From: Thalassoglobus sp. JC818
Lineage (GTDB): Bacteria; Planctomycetota; Planctomycetia; Planctomycetales; Planctomycetaceae
Direction of reading: 5' to 3'
NCBI RefSeq assembly: GCF_040717535.1
Contig: NZ_JBFEFI010000017.1
Coordinates: 1-41,912, forward strand
DNA: 41,912 bases
Shown: positions 7,771-15,814 of the stretch, one piece after another
Layout: each line of letters begins with the position of its first letter
Numbering within the stretch: position 1 is the stretch's first letter
Made by a program: the position numbers and the translations under genes
The notes under the pieces: model-generated
Database searches by the model: none
What the model was told of the DNA's origin: nothing
Seen by the model: only the letters and a program-made list of their open reading frames with translations

Positions 7771-8619
7771 CTAGCCCCGACGATTCAGTTGTTCCAGTCC
7801 CTGATCTCTCAGCGATCTCATCAGACTCTCGGTGTCCATACGATCTCGCACTTGAATCGTGATTCCGCCGAAGTGATTCGCGATTGAATGCGAAGCTCGC
7901 TGCTCGAAACTCGCCAACTGCCCTGCTCTCGCGAACTGCTTCGGAGTGGCTGCCTGTTCCGGAGAAAGGACTCGCGATGGCATTCCCAAGACCGATTGAG
8001 GCTCGAATTGAGGGCGAATCGAACCTCCCAGCGATTGTTGAGACCCATTCAGATTTCTCGAAGAATTCAACCGTTCGAGAAACCCAACTCCCAGACTCGC
8101 AACAATTTCACGACGCAGAACGAACTCACCCGCGCTGAGCTGGGTTGGAACTCGATCGGTCCCAGTCGGTCCCACCACGAGTCCTCCGCGAGAGTATCGC
8201 TGTCGCGGTCCTACAGGATGATGGGGAGGAACGACTGCAGGAGTCGAAGGTTGAACCATTCCGGAGCCTTCTCCAACTGGAATCGATGGAATCAGCTGTA
8301 TCTGTGTTGCTGCCTGCATGGCTGCCATCGACAACTGCTGCAACGCTTGAAGAGCTGGCGAGACGTTCAGAGTGACCGGAGTTTGACCGATTGAGCGAAG
8401 TTGTTGACGAACCTCTCCCAGCAAACTGCCAATCTGTTTGAGCGGACTGACTGCTCCCGACAGGCGCGAAAACGCTTGGGAGAGATTGCGAGCAGCCCCT
8501 CCGGACTCTGTTAGTCGTTCTTGAAGCTCATCCAAATTTCGAAGGACTTGTTCCAGTTCCCGCTGCAACTCAGAACTGTCACCAAGAATACGAACCGTCA
8601 ACGACTCACTGAACGACAC
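7771..8619 (-). CDS. Short phage tail tape-measure protein
   Basis: This gene encodes 282 residues. The N-terminal 75 residues form heptad-like helices (coiled coil), the middle has small-residue helices, and residues 144-185 carry the hallmark of tape-measure C-termini: RGGLVVGPTGTDRVPTQLSAGEF, then 'VLRREIVASLGVGFLERLN' (GG-x-V-x-GP, then 'PxxLSxGEFVxxxxxVxxxGxxFLxxLN'). The protein ends with a strand/helix 'ITIQVRDRMDTESLMRSL', also common in this family. The start is a GTG with GAGGA six bases upstream. Usual tape measures have 600-2000 residues, so the implied tail is very short. The gene follows the tail tube gene by 63 bases and precedes Dit, which is the normal order. Confidence 0.7.
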   Translation of the reverse strand: MSFSESLTVRILGDSSELQRELEQVLRNLDELQERLTESGGAARNLSQAFSRLSGAVSPLKQIGSLLGEVRQQLRSIGQTPVTLNVSPALQALQQLSMAAMQAATQIQLIPSIPVGEGSGMVQPSTPAVVPPHHPVGPRQRYSRGGLVVGPTGTDRVPTQLSAGEFVLRREIVASLGVGFLERLNSSRNLNGSQQSLGGSIRPQFEPQSVLGMPSRVLSPEQAATPKQFARAGQLASFEQRASHSIANHFGGITIQVRDRMDTESLMRSLRDQGLEQLNRRG

Positions 8620-8682
8620 GACAATTCCTCAAAAGGCGGAGGTCAATACTGTAACCGCGAAATCAACCGCTCTCGACGATTG

Positions 8683-9186
8683 CTAAAGTCGCTCGATCAG
8701 CGGAGATGTCTGAAAGGCGCGTCCATTAAAAGAGATGAGGTTCGCCTGCTCCCCCTCCGACATCGTCAACGTTTCTCGGTAGACCTTGTGAAACGTGACT
8801 CGCTCGCTCGCCTCCCCGGCGGGATCAATCACATTAAACTCGAATGTCAAAGTCTGCTGTTCTCCCTGCGGAGAAGTGCTCTCCACACCAGCTCCCGGCT
8901 GAAATGTCAGAAATTCATAAAGCTGACGAGGATCCACGGATGCCACTGAGTACCCCACAAGCTGTGTCCACTTTGCCGTGAAACTCAATGTGACAGATTC
9001 ATCGTCACCATTACGGGTGTGGCCTCCAGCGATAGAACCGCGATCCTTAATCTCGATTGTATTTCGACGTTCAGTCCAGGTGAGATCTCCTTCGTCCAGC
9101 AAGACCGTAATCGCCCCGGCAGCACCATCGTCGCGAATAGTCAATTCGCCATCGCGGAGGTTACGTGTGATATTAGAAATTGCCAT
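8683..9186 (-). CDS. Putative phage tail tube protein
   Basis: This gene encodes 167 residues with a beta-sandwich-like pattern. It opens with a strand-rich segment (GELTIRDDGAAGAITVLLDEGDLTW is typical of tube proteins that start with a polar beta hairpin) and continues with SVTLSFTAKWTQL and a long loop before TLTFEFNVIDPAG. The ATG at 9186 has a perfect GGAGG five bases upstream, which fixes the start; a TTG at 9198 overlaps that site and is not the start. Its place between the tail terminator and the tape-measure gene is where the major tail tube protein is encoded. No sheath gene is seen, so a flexible non-contractile tail is implied. Confidence 0.6.
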   Translation of the reverse strand: MAISNITRNLRDGELTIRDDGAAGAITVLLDEGDLTWTERRNTIEIKDRGSIAGGHTRNGDDESVTLSFTAKWTQLVGYSVASVDPRQLYEFLTFQPGAGVESTSPQGEQQTLTFEFNVIDPAGEASERVTFHKVYRETLTMSEGEQANLISFNGRAFQTSPLIERL

Positions 9187-9269
9187 GTCGACCTCCAATT
9201 AAACAAAGAACTCAAAACAGAGATAACACATCCAGTAAAGAGATGTTCAGAACAGTCAGCACCTTTTAT

Positions 9270-9728
9270 TCACTCGTCGATTGACTGAGGCGTGCCGCTG
9301 TCCAAAGCGACTGCGGCGATTGACAGTAAAAGATGTTGAGAGGAATGCGATTGCCCAACTGACTCCGCGCGAGTTAAGTCCATTAAGTTCGGTTCTTTCA
9401 TCCGCAGAGTGCCAATCTGCTGATCATCATCCAGAGAATTGATATTCACCACTTTTGAACCGAGTGTCTCCCCGGCAACATCTGCTAGCACATAAACAGC
9501 TCGTGGATCTTCCGATTCCGAGAAAAGATGGACATCAATCGAACACTCAAACGAACGTGGACTGGACCATCGTTGCAGTGGCTCATTAATCCGTGTCACC
9601 CAAAACTCAAGCCACATTTTCTCTGCAGAGACGTCCTTGATCGCCCCGGGAAATACAGTCGCAACGTCAGCTGGACCATTCAACGACCAGAAACGTTGAA
9701 GCCCGGATACAATCTCGATGAAATCCAT
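9270..9728 (-). CDS. Putative tail terminator protein
   Basis: This gene encodes 152 residues. It opens with an amphipathic helix (MDFIEIVSGLQRFW), as in gpU/gp17-type tail terminators, followed by alternating strands that include 'EFWVTRINEP' and 'FECSIDVHLFSES'. In siphophages the protein forms a hexameric ring that stops tail tube growth and joins the head. The start is the ATG at 9728 with a weak GGAACGG ahead. The identification depends mostly on size, secondary-structure pattern and position between a gp10-like gene and the tube gene. A generic tail-completion protein is the alternative. Confidence 0.5.
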   Translation of the reverse strand: MDFIEIVSGLQRFWSLNGPADVATVFPGAIKDVSAEKMWLEFWVTRINEPLQRWSSPRSFECSIDVHLFSESEDPRAVYVLADVAGETLGSKVVNINSLDDDQQIGTLRMKEPNLMDLTRAESVGQSHSSQHLLLSIAAVALDSGTPQSIDE

Positions 9729-9862
9729 GAACCGTTCCGTACTTAGACCAATTTAACTATCGAATCAGCGCAGCCACAGATGTCATCAATAACGCAAATG
9801 TATTAAGCCATATCTCAAACACATGTTTTACCCGGCTCGCAAACGGTTTCACGTGTTTCCAG

Positions 9863-10246
9863 CTAGCGCAGTTCGAAAAGAGAGGCAATGCGGCCTGCGA
9901 CTCTAGAAAGTGACTTGCGAACCATCGCAACTGGAGCTGTCTTTGAAGTCCCGTATTCCAGAAAAACCACATACGGCACAGAGTTGGTCATTGAAACTTC
10001 TGTCGCCTGTGATGTGTGACTCACAGTGAATGAGCCCTCACTTCCTCCATCTTCCCCAGCAGGGCCAGGTGCAACCCAACCAGCCCTGCTTCTTCCAGTC
10101 CTGACCGGATTTGTCGACTTTGTTTCCTGAATGACCGCAGAGGCCAGCCGTTCAACGAATTCTCTTCTAGCGACGGAAGTGCGTTCATCCTTCAGCCTCC
10201 GGAGAGATTCACGCAGCGACCGACCTTGTTGAATTTCGATCTTCAT
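9863..10246 (-). CDS. HK97 gp10-like neck/tail completion protein
   Basis: This gene encodes 127 residues. It starts with an Arg-rich helix, then has the signature of the HK97-gp10 family: 'NPVRTGRSRAGW' (PVxTGxxRxxW), a middle segment, 'TNSVPYVVFLEYGTS' (NxxPYAxxxExGT) and the final 'PVAMVRKSL' (PxMxxxxL). Such proteins complete the tail at the head-proximal end. The ATG at 10246 has a GGGGGAT tract a few bases upstream. This is the best-supported phage gene in the cluster by motif alone and anchors the tail interpretation. All key positions of the family pattern are present, with no sign of decay. Confidence 0.75.
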   Translation of the reverse strand: MKIEIQQGRSLRESLRRLKDERTSVARREFVERLASAVIQETKSTNPVRTGRSRAGWVAPGPAGEDGGSEGSFTVSHTSQATEVSMTNSVPYVVFLEYGTSKTAPVAMVRKSLSRVAGRIASLFELR

Positions 10247-10346
10247 CGATCCCCCATCTACCTGAAGCTGGCACGAAATTAAAGAGACGCGACAAGAGCA
10301 TGCGAAGCCTGTCTAGCAACAAAATTCACAGGCAAAGGCCATTGCC

Positions 10347-10706
10347 TCAGACAGTTCGCGACTCACACTGCAAGACCACCGTCCCTGTCACGAAGGAAGA
10401 ATCGACGGAAGCGATTCGATAGCTACGCTCCTCAATCGTGATCTCCGCAGTTAATAGGTTCCACCCCTCAGGCAGTTCATCACTTCGAACCAGAAACGAT
10501 CGAGAAGTCGCCCTCTTCACCCCCACTGTCACTTCGTCTCGACGAACAATGTCCGGTCCCGAAATGACGTGAATTGCAACCGATTCGAGATATGTTTCGA
10601 GACTTCCATCGTTGGGATCGAACGCTTGAAGACGTTGCTGTAAAACGGCAGGAGTACTCCAGTCGAGGAAGATTTGCTGCGAATCCGCGTTCAGAATTTC
10701 GTTCAT
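10347..10706 (-). CDS. Putative head-tail connector protein
   Basis: This gene encodes 119 residues. The C-terminal half reads as a small beta barrel with 'EITIEERSYRIASVDSSF' followed by 'GTVVLQCE', the pattern seen in head-tail joining proteins (strand, 'Y-R-I' strand, strand). The ATG at 10706 is preceded by GAAGG at about ten bases; a TTG at 10769 is in frame and would add 21 residues. It lies directly before the gp10-like gene, the usual position of connector or head-completion genes. Without a head gene in the cluster it may act as a tail-tip or tail-cap component. Confidence 0.5.
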   Translation of the reverse strand: MNEILNADSQQIFLDWSTPAVLQQRLQAFDPNDGSLETYLESVAIHVISGPDIVRRDEVTVGVKRATSRSFLVRSDELPEGWNLLTAEITIEERSYRIASVDSSFVTGTVVLQCESRTV

Positions 10707-10819
10707 GTCAAGACAGCCTTCTCGAATACTAAACCCAATGCGATCATTCTGAATCCCCAGCACGGTCAAGCGTCAGAGCTATCATTGCGGATGGGCCACT
10801 CACAAACGATGAGAAACGC

Positions 10820-11047
10820 CTAGAGAAGAAATCGCTCAACAAGCTCAGTTGAAATCACTCCCAGCAAGAACGTCGCTGCAATGAGCACAGGGCTCAAGTG
10901 GTGCTTCCAACGTTCAACGCGTCTTAACCTCAATTCATGGTCTGCACGATCCTCAATCAATCCCGACATCGTGACTCGCAAACCCTCAAGATGAACATTG
11001 ATCGCACACAAAGATTCCATAATTCGGTCAAGGGTCTCATCTGTCAT
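10820..11047 (-). CDS. Small coiled-coil protein with C-terminal membrane helix (XhlA-like)
   Basis: This gene encodes 75 residues. Residues 1-50 form a charged helix with heptad spacing that ends in 'HELRLRRVERWKHHL'. One membrane helix follows (about 51-69, LSPVLIAATFLLGVISTEL), and the tail is short. This layout, helix plus a single C-terminal membrane segment, matches XhlA-type haemolysin/holin-associated proteins found next to phage lysis genes. No partner endolysin or XhlB-like holin is present. Its place between the gpW-like and connector genes is unusual. It could instead anchor or chaperone the tail at the membrane. Confidence 0.5.
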   Translation of the reverse strand: MTDETLDRIMESLCAINVHLEGLRVTMSGLIEDRADHELRLRRVERWKHHLSPVLIAATFLLGVISTELVERFLL

Positions 11048-11217
11048 CAGTAGTTCTTTCAGCTGAATTCAACAGGCAGAAGCTAAGTTGCCCTGACCTT
11101 CGCTGTGGCGATTCAACAGTCTCTTGCCCTCACTTCTCAGACGAACATCTCAATTGCCCGGATAGATCGAAAGGCATTCCGCCAACTAGTATCCTCATTG
11201 GTGATTTCAGCCGGAAA

Positions 11218-11487
11218 CTAATCCAAACTGGCCTGTGAGACCTGAAAAGCTGGAAGATCGTTCAGCAGAGATTGATAGTATTGACGTGCTGTCAGAAGAG
11301 CCTGAAGATTGGCTGCACGGTTTGTGGTGACACCACTGTCACCCGCAACCGCATAGTTAATTGCGGCCAGCTTTCCGTCTCGCACGAGATTCGTAATGTC
11401 GAGATCGATTTGATTCAAAATGCCACGAATCTGGACGGGATTTAGTTCGTCTCCCGAAACCTGACTAAGATCGGAAAGGTCAGACAT
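11218..11487 (-). CDS. Putative gpW-like head-tail joining protein
   Basis: This gene encodes 89 residues. An N-terminal helix is followed by 'LVRDGKLAAINYAVAGDSGVTTNRAANLQALLTARQYY'. The order helix, short beta hairpin ('I.YAV..D..V'), then helix with Leu and Tyr spacing, is that of the gpW family, which joins lambda heads to tails and in lambda is 68 residues long. The ATG at 11487 has only a weak GCGAG ahead of it. The connector-type genes that follow on the same strand support the call. I am not certain, because helical small proteins are easily misassigned. Confidence 0.5.
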   Translation of the reverse strand: MSDLSDLSQVSGDELNPVQIRGILNQIDLDITNLVRDGKLAAINYAVAGDSGVTTNRAANLQALLTARQYYQSLLNDLPAFQVSQASLD

Positions 11488-11608
11488 TGTATGACTCGCG
11501 GTTAAATCTTGTTTCGAGTGACGTCTCGTGATAATTCCCTCACTGAGACACGCAGTAGAAGTTCAGGAACTCCGATAGAACGCAATTAGAGAAAACACTA
11601 AGAGCGGT

Positions 11609-11803
11609 TTAAGTACGCGATTGTTCTTCCATCGATCGCACTGCATTAAATGCCAACAACTGCACCTGCTCTTCATACGGAAGTTGATTGTATTCGTTGA
11701 CCGACATCGAGAACCGTTCACACGTGCGAAGAATCCAGAAATACACGTTTCTCGGTAGATGAAGCGACTCGCTCAACTGGAACCGTTCGCAATTGACTCC
11801 GAA
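11609..11803 (-). CDS. -1 frame extension of the tail-assembly-chaperone-like gene
   Basis: In the -1 frame relative to the gene at 11773-12306, the sequence stays open from the slippery site to a TAA at 11609-11611 and adds 64 residues. The sequence looks like a real protein: 'SLHLPRNVYFWILRTC', then 'NEYNQLPYEEQVQLLAFNAVRSMEEQ'. This fits the 'T' part of tail assembly chaperones, which often have a Trp or Tyr-rich start and a 'Y...PwEEQ...L....R..EE' end. The only start codon near its beginning is a TTG at 11776 overlapping the stop of the main frame, with no ribosome binding site. Frameshifting would give a fusion of about 232 residues. Confidence 0.55.
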   Translation of the reverse strand, partial: FGVNCERFQLSESLHLPRNVYFWILRTCERFSMSVNEYNQLPYEEQVQLLAFNAVRSMEEQSRT

Positions 11804-12306
11804 AAATTTGCCTGCTCTCGCATCAGATCCTGATTCAGAAGGTTGCTGATACGACAGACTTCATCACAGATCGCAACCAAATCCCCAGTCGTGAGTCCCG
11901 CCGACTCAAATTCGTCGAAGACCGCATCAGCGAATGGAGCCCATCCTTCCGGCGACTCTTCGCTGAGTTTTGCTTCGAACTCAATATTTGGGTCATCCTT
12001 CAAAGATTCAATAATCGCCAGGACTGCCACTCGCTGGTGATAAAGTTCCGACAGTTCAATGAACTTGGGATCGGAGGTATCGGATTGTGTCAACGCCTGA
12101 CCACTCTGGTCACGAAGCGGTTTTCCCGATGAATCACGCAGAATTCTGGACGGAGGAACTGGGGGAAAAATAGACCGCTGGCGAAGTTGCTTTTGAAACC
12201 CGAGTGGAAGTGGCTTCATCTGCAATGTCAACGAAGGTCGTTGAAAACGCTGAAGCGTGAAAGAATGCAATGGTTGATGCTCAAGATTCAGTCCGTTGAA
12301 CTTCAT
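11773..12306 (-). CDS. Putative tail assembly chaperone (gpG-like), zero-frame product
   Basis: This gene encodes 177 residues from the ATG at 12306 (a TTG at 12414 would add 36 residues). The N-terminus is beta-rich and ends in 'PLPLGFQKQL', a Pro-rich linker follows, and then comes an acidic helical domain ('DPKFIELSELYHQRVAVLAI', 'WAPFADAVFDEF', 'DLVAICDEVCRISNLLNQDL'). This layout matches siphophage tail assembly chaperones that coat the tape measure during tail building. The slippery site near its end and the open -1 frame support this strongly, since lambda G/GT-type frameshifting is a hallmark of such genes. The odd point is position: it precedes the gpW-like gene instead of lying between the tube and tape-measure genes. 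It is the first gene of the cluster and lies about 200 bases after the NCS2 permease. Confidence 0.55.
   Translation of the reverse strand: MKFNGLNLEHQPLHSFTLQRFQRPSLTLQMKPLPLGFQKQLRQRSIFPPVPPSRILRDSSGKPLRDQSGQALTQSDTSDPKFIELSELYHQRVAVLAIIESLKDDPNIEFEAKLSEESPEGWAPFADAVFDEFESAGLTTGDLVAICDEVCRISNLLNQDLMREQANFSESIANGSS
11803..11809 (-). promoter_or_regulatory. Candidate -1 ribosomal slippery site (A AAT TTT)
   Basis: On the minus strand the codons GCA AAT TTT TCG give the heptamer A-AAT-TTT in exactly the X-XXY-YYZ phase needed for simultaneous -1 slippage. It lies nine codons before the zero-frame stop, and the -1 frame beyond it is open for 64 codons. I have not identified a downstream stem-loop. 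Confidence 0.55.
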
Positions 12307-12509
12307 GATGACCTGTGCGTTCTTAGTATTGGAGGGCGTCCAGTTACCCCTTCCGACACGGTTGCGCGCAGCGAAAAGTTCAGCTCTCAATCGAAAGTCT
12401 AACTTCGACGCCAACGACCACAGAAATCGGTGCCCCTGCCGAGAATGAGCGCTTCGGGAAGCGATGAAGAATTGCCACTGACTGAAATCAGTTCCCGCAA
12501 CTTAACCGA

Positions 12510-14318
12510 TCAGTGCGACTGCGTTGGCTGTCGTTTCAACCACGAAGAGAGTGCTAGAAACAGAATCCCACAGGCCAGATAACCAATCGCGATATCATTC
12601 GCCCGATAAATGCTCGCCCCATCAATCGGGGCAACGAACCGGAAGAGAAAATCGAATGCCATTCCATGATGCACTTGATAAGCATGCATCGCTCCGAGCC
12701 AAGTCAACACCGAAGCAGCCAACATCCACATCCCAGCTGCGACAAACTTTCGATCGATCAGGCAAGCACACGTCGCTGACAAAATCATACAGGTGAAGAT
12801 GTATCCTCGCTCCATCAGCAACAGTCCATGAACAAGAAAACCGTTCACTTCAGCGCTTGGGTGACCAACATCAATCACTGTCTTCACCGGAACATCAACA
12901 GTGACTTCATCGACAAGTTGATCGACTTCTTCAATCGTCCCACCTGCGCTAGCAAGATCTGTTTCTAGGCTTTCTTCTGGAGTTTCAGGGCTTTCTGTAA
13001 CTGCTTCCTCCTCCACGATCGAAGGAACGGGAGGATTGATAATCTCTGCAAGCGAACGACCATTCGACACGAGAACGGTTCCCAGCATCACCGTCGCTCC
13101 CCACGCAGCGATGGCTGGAAAGAGCCCCACAGCAACTGCTGGAGCATGATTTTCAGGGACAGCGCGAAAAGCTTGAGCGGTGATAATAATTCCAATCCAC
13201 AAGACGATCGCCGCACCAGCTTCCAAGGGCACAATGGCTGCGCAAAGACCAACTAGTCCACTCAGGCAAAACGCGACGATTACAACCCCGTTCAGGGTTG
13301 AATAGCCCGCCCTCGCCCCCAGTTCTTTCCAGCCTGGGTGACCAATATAGATGGTTGTGGGAAAGCAACTCCCAAACAGAGCTGCAATGATGGTTCCCAC
13401 CCCATTCGCCACCATACTCGGCGCAGTTGGATACGAGTCCCCCGCTGCTTCTGCAGACTCAATATTCTGAAGACTTCCGATGACATTGAAGAGCCCCATC
13501 GGAACAATCACAGAAAGAAACGGCAGCCATTGAGAGTAGTCCATTAGGATCGGGCGAATTTGTTCCCAGCCCCAGACGGGCACTACCCAACCAACTTGTT
13601 GATATGCACTTCGTGCCAGTTCCAGATTACCTGCCCCATAAGTCACCCACTCCGGAAGTCCATTTACGGATCCCTTCACAACAGTCAGCAGCCACGCCGA
13701 TGCCGTTCCTATAAGCACCGCAAGAAAGCCGCTCGGCAGACCAAGTGGAAGACGAATCTGAGAAAACAAGCCGATCAAGACAATTGCCAGTGGAAGCATG
13801 GCCACGAACGGTTTGTTGAAAATCTGAAGGGCAAACGTCATCGAGATGAACCCGATTGCAATTCCGGCCAACGTCGATAGTAGTGCAGCCCGTGGAGTGC
13901 ATTTTCTCAGCGTCCCAGCGACGAATGCTCCCAAAAGCTCGATCACTCCGCTTCCCAGGCAGGCGATCAAACCCATCTTCCATGCCAGCGTCGCATCACC
14001 AGTTTCATCATACACCGGTTTGATGACGAAGAAGACAAAGACAATCAATGACGGTGTATTAATTCCATACGGCAACGCCGTCACATCGTCTCGACCAGTC
14101 TTCATGGCCAGTCGGTGAGCTTGCCAAGCGTAAAATACGTTCCCAAGGAGAATGCTGACTGCCGCACCGGGAAGGATGTATTGGTACAGCAGCGCACTCT
14201 TTTCGCCGGTCATCCCGCAAAGCGCGGTGCAGAACGAAATGATGATCAACAGCTGGACGAGGTTATCAACGAACAGCCCGAAGAAACCATCGAGATCGCG
14301 TTTGACGAAATACTTCAT
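12510..14318 (-). CDS. NCS2-family purine/pyrimidine permease with C-terminal extension
   Basis: This gene encodes 602 residues. The first 430 or so carry many hydrophobic helices with NCS2/AzgA features: an N-terminal [14 protein letters not shown] helix, '[14 protein letters not shown]' between helices, '[22 protein letters not shown]' (the xanthine/uracil 'N..GS....E' region) and '[24 protein letters not shown]'. Such proteins import nucleobases with protons. Unlike typical NCS2 carriers (about 430-450 residues), it continues with an acidic Glu/Pro/Ser linker and three to four extra membrane helices. It starts three bases after the stop of the nucleoside symporter gene, so the two are almost surely co-transcribed and serve nucleoside and base salvage. 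Confidence 0.8.
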   Translation of the reverse strand: MKYFVKRDLDGFFGLFVDNLVQLLIIISFCTALCGMTGEKSALLYQYILPGAAVSILLGNVFYAWQAHRLAMKTGRDDVTALPYGINTPSLIVFVFFVIKPVYDETGDATLAWKMGLIACLGSGVIELLGAFVAGTLRKCTPRAALLSTLAGIAIGFISMTFALQIFNKPFVAMLPLAIVLIGLFSQIRLPLGLPSGFLAVLIGTASAWLLTVVKGSVNGLPEWVTYGAGNLELARSAYQQVGWVVPVWGWEQIRPILMDYSQWLPFLSVIVPMGLFNVIGSLQNIESAEAAGDSYPTAPSMVANGVGTIIAALFGSCFPTTIYIGHPGWKELGARAGYSTLNGVVIVAFCLSGLVGLCAAIVPLEAGAAIVLWIGIIITAQAFRAVPENHAPAVAVGLFPAIAAWGATVMLGTVLVSNGRSLAEIINPPVPSIVEEEAVTESPETPEESLETDLASAGGTIEEVDQLVDEVTVDVPVKTVIDVGHPSAEVNGFLVHGLLLMERGYIFTCMILSATCACLIDRKFVAAGMWMLAASVLTWLGAMHAYQVHHGMAFDFLFRFVAPIDGASIYRANDIAIGYLACGILFLALSSWLKRQPTQSH

Positions 14319-14321
14319 GTG

Positions 14322-15758
14322 TTATGAAAGGTTCGTTTCTGGTGACGCTGATTCGTCGAGCTTACCCTCAGCGATCTCTTCTTCTGTTCGGACCTTGTCG
14401 TGGAACAACAAGATGAACAGAACCATAATCACGGCTGCGAAAATCGCAGGCTTTGCCCACAACGGTTTCCATTCGATCGCTTGCAGTTCCTGCTTTCTCA
14501 GGGCTGCCTTCTCGCCTTGGAGAGTTGCGATTTCATCCTCTGGAGCTTCTCGATCTTCCGCTGCCTGGATTTCATTCCCTTTGGCAACGACCAGTTCTTT
14601 CAACTTCTGAGACTGTTCCGTCGTGTGCTGACCTTCAATCACCCCGGCCGTTTGGGCACCAATCAACATTCCGACCCCAAGTGTCAGCATCACGAGCAAT
14701 CCCTGAGCCTGAGCCCGGATCGGCTGTGGAGCTTTTCGGTCGGTATAGATCTGTCCGGTGACAAAGAAGAAGTCGTAGCAAATCCCGTGTAGGACAATCC
14801 CGATCAGAATCATCCAGTGAACTTCGGTCGGTGCTCCCAATGCAAACAACGCATAGCGAGCGACCCATGCCAACATTCCGAATGCCAGCATCCACTTGAC
14901 GCCCAGACGAACGAAGAAGAACGGCATCACGAGCATGAAGAAGATTTCGGAGACCTGACCAAGCGCCATTGTCGCTCCGATCACATCGCCCATCTGCATC
15001 ATGTTCTGGATCGTCTGAATGAATCCGAACTGGCTGAAATCGACCATCTCCACAACCCGACTCGCGATCTGGTAGTAGAACGCGAGAGGGATACAGATCA
15101 GCATCGATGAAACCACGAAGATCAGATAGTTACGATCTTTCAACAGAACGAGTGCATCCAGGCCAAAGATCTCACGAAGCGTCGGAGCCCCCTTGGTTTC
15201 TGGTGGTGTGTTTGGAAGAAGGAAACTGAAGATTCCCAAAATCGCAGCCGCTCCCGCTGCCAGATAGAACATCTGAATCTGAGTTCCCCAACCCTGGACG
15301 CTCAACAGAAAACCTGCGGCAATCCATCCGATCGTTCCGAACACACGGATGTACGGAAACTCCTTTTCAGGATCGGTCATGTTCCGCATCGCAACAGTGT
15401 TGGACAACGCAAGCGTTGGATAGTAAGCGAGCATGTGACCGAAGAAGAGGAAGTTAATGATCCCGGGTGAGGGATCTTCCACGATCATCTGCGTCGTCGC
15501 GAAATACATGAGTGCTGCACCGGCGAGATGCATCACCCCCAGCACTTTCTGAGCAGAGAAGAACCTGTCCGCCACCATTCCGACGAGCAGTGGAGTAATA
15601 ATTCCCGCGATCGGTCCGACGGAATAGGTCCATCCAAAAGCGCTGGAATCAAATCCGATCGTTCCCAGATAGTTTGGAGCCGTCACATACCACGCTCCCC
15701 AGACGAAAAACTGGAGAAACATCATGATCGAGAGACGGACGAAGTTGAAGCTGTTCAT
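14322..15758 (-). CDS. Nucleoside:H+ symporter of the major facilitator superfamily
   Basis: This gene encodes 478 residues with about 12 membrane helices. The opening '[18 protein letters not shown]', then '[16 protein letters not shown]' in the first cytoplasmic loop and '[16 protein letters not shown]' in helix 5, are typical of the NupG-like nucleoside:H+ symporter family (TC 2.A.1.10). Between helices 10 and 12 there is a roughly 60-residue soluble coiled-coil insertion rich in Glu, Lys and Ala, which may be a lineage feature. I start at the ATG at 15758; a TTG at 15767 is also in frame. The next gene, the NCS2 permease, begins three bases after its stop. Confidence 0.85.
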   Translation of the reverse strand: MNSFNFVRLSIMMFLQFFVWGAWYVTAPNYLGTIGFDSSAFGWTYSVGPIAGIITPLLVGMVADRFFSAQKVLGVMHLAGAALMYFATTQMIVEDPSPGIINFLFFGHMLAYYPTLALSNTVAMRNMTDPEKEFPYIRVFGTIGWIAAGFLLSVQGWGTQIQMFYLAAGAAAILGIFSFLLPNTPPETKGAPTLREIFGLDALVLLKDRNYLIFVVSSMLICIPLAFYYQIASRVVEMVDFSQFGFIQTIQNMMQMGDVIGATMALGQVSEIFFMLVMPFFFVRLGVKWMLAFGMLAWVARYALFALGAPTEVHWMILIGIVLHGICYDFFFVTGQIYTDRKAPQPIRAQAQGLLVMLTLGVGMLIGAQTAGVIEGQHTTEQSQKLKELVVAKGNEIQAAEDREAPEDEIATLQGEKAALRKQELQAIEWKPLWAKPAIFAAVIMVLFILLFHDKVRTEEEIAEGKLDESASPETNLS

Positions 15759-15814
15759 AGATGTCAATTTCTGGCTGGATTCCGCAATCAGAGATCTTTC
15801 GCCTCAACCACACG

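Noticed and set aside
3983-12306. Complete prophage
   Set aside because: No integrase, repressor, capsid, portal, terminase or visible attachment repeats.
3983-12306. Type VI secretion or contractile injection system
   Set aside because: No sheath, ClpV-like ATPase or spike gene; the tail genes follow the non-contractile order.
12448-12465. Hairpin CGCTTC..GAAGCG after the NCS2 gene as a terminator
   Set aside because: Loop of only two bases and no T run on either strand.
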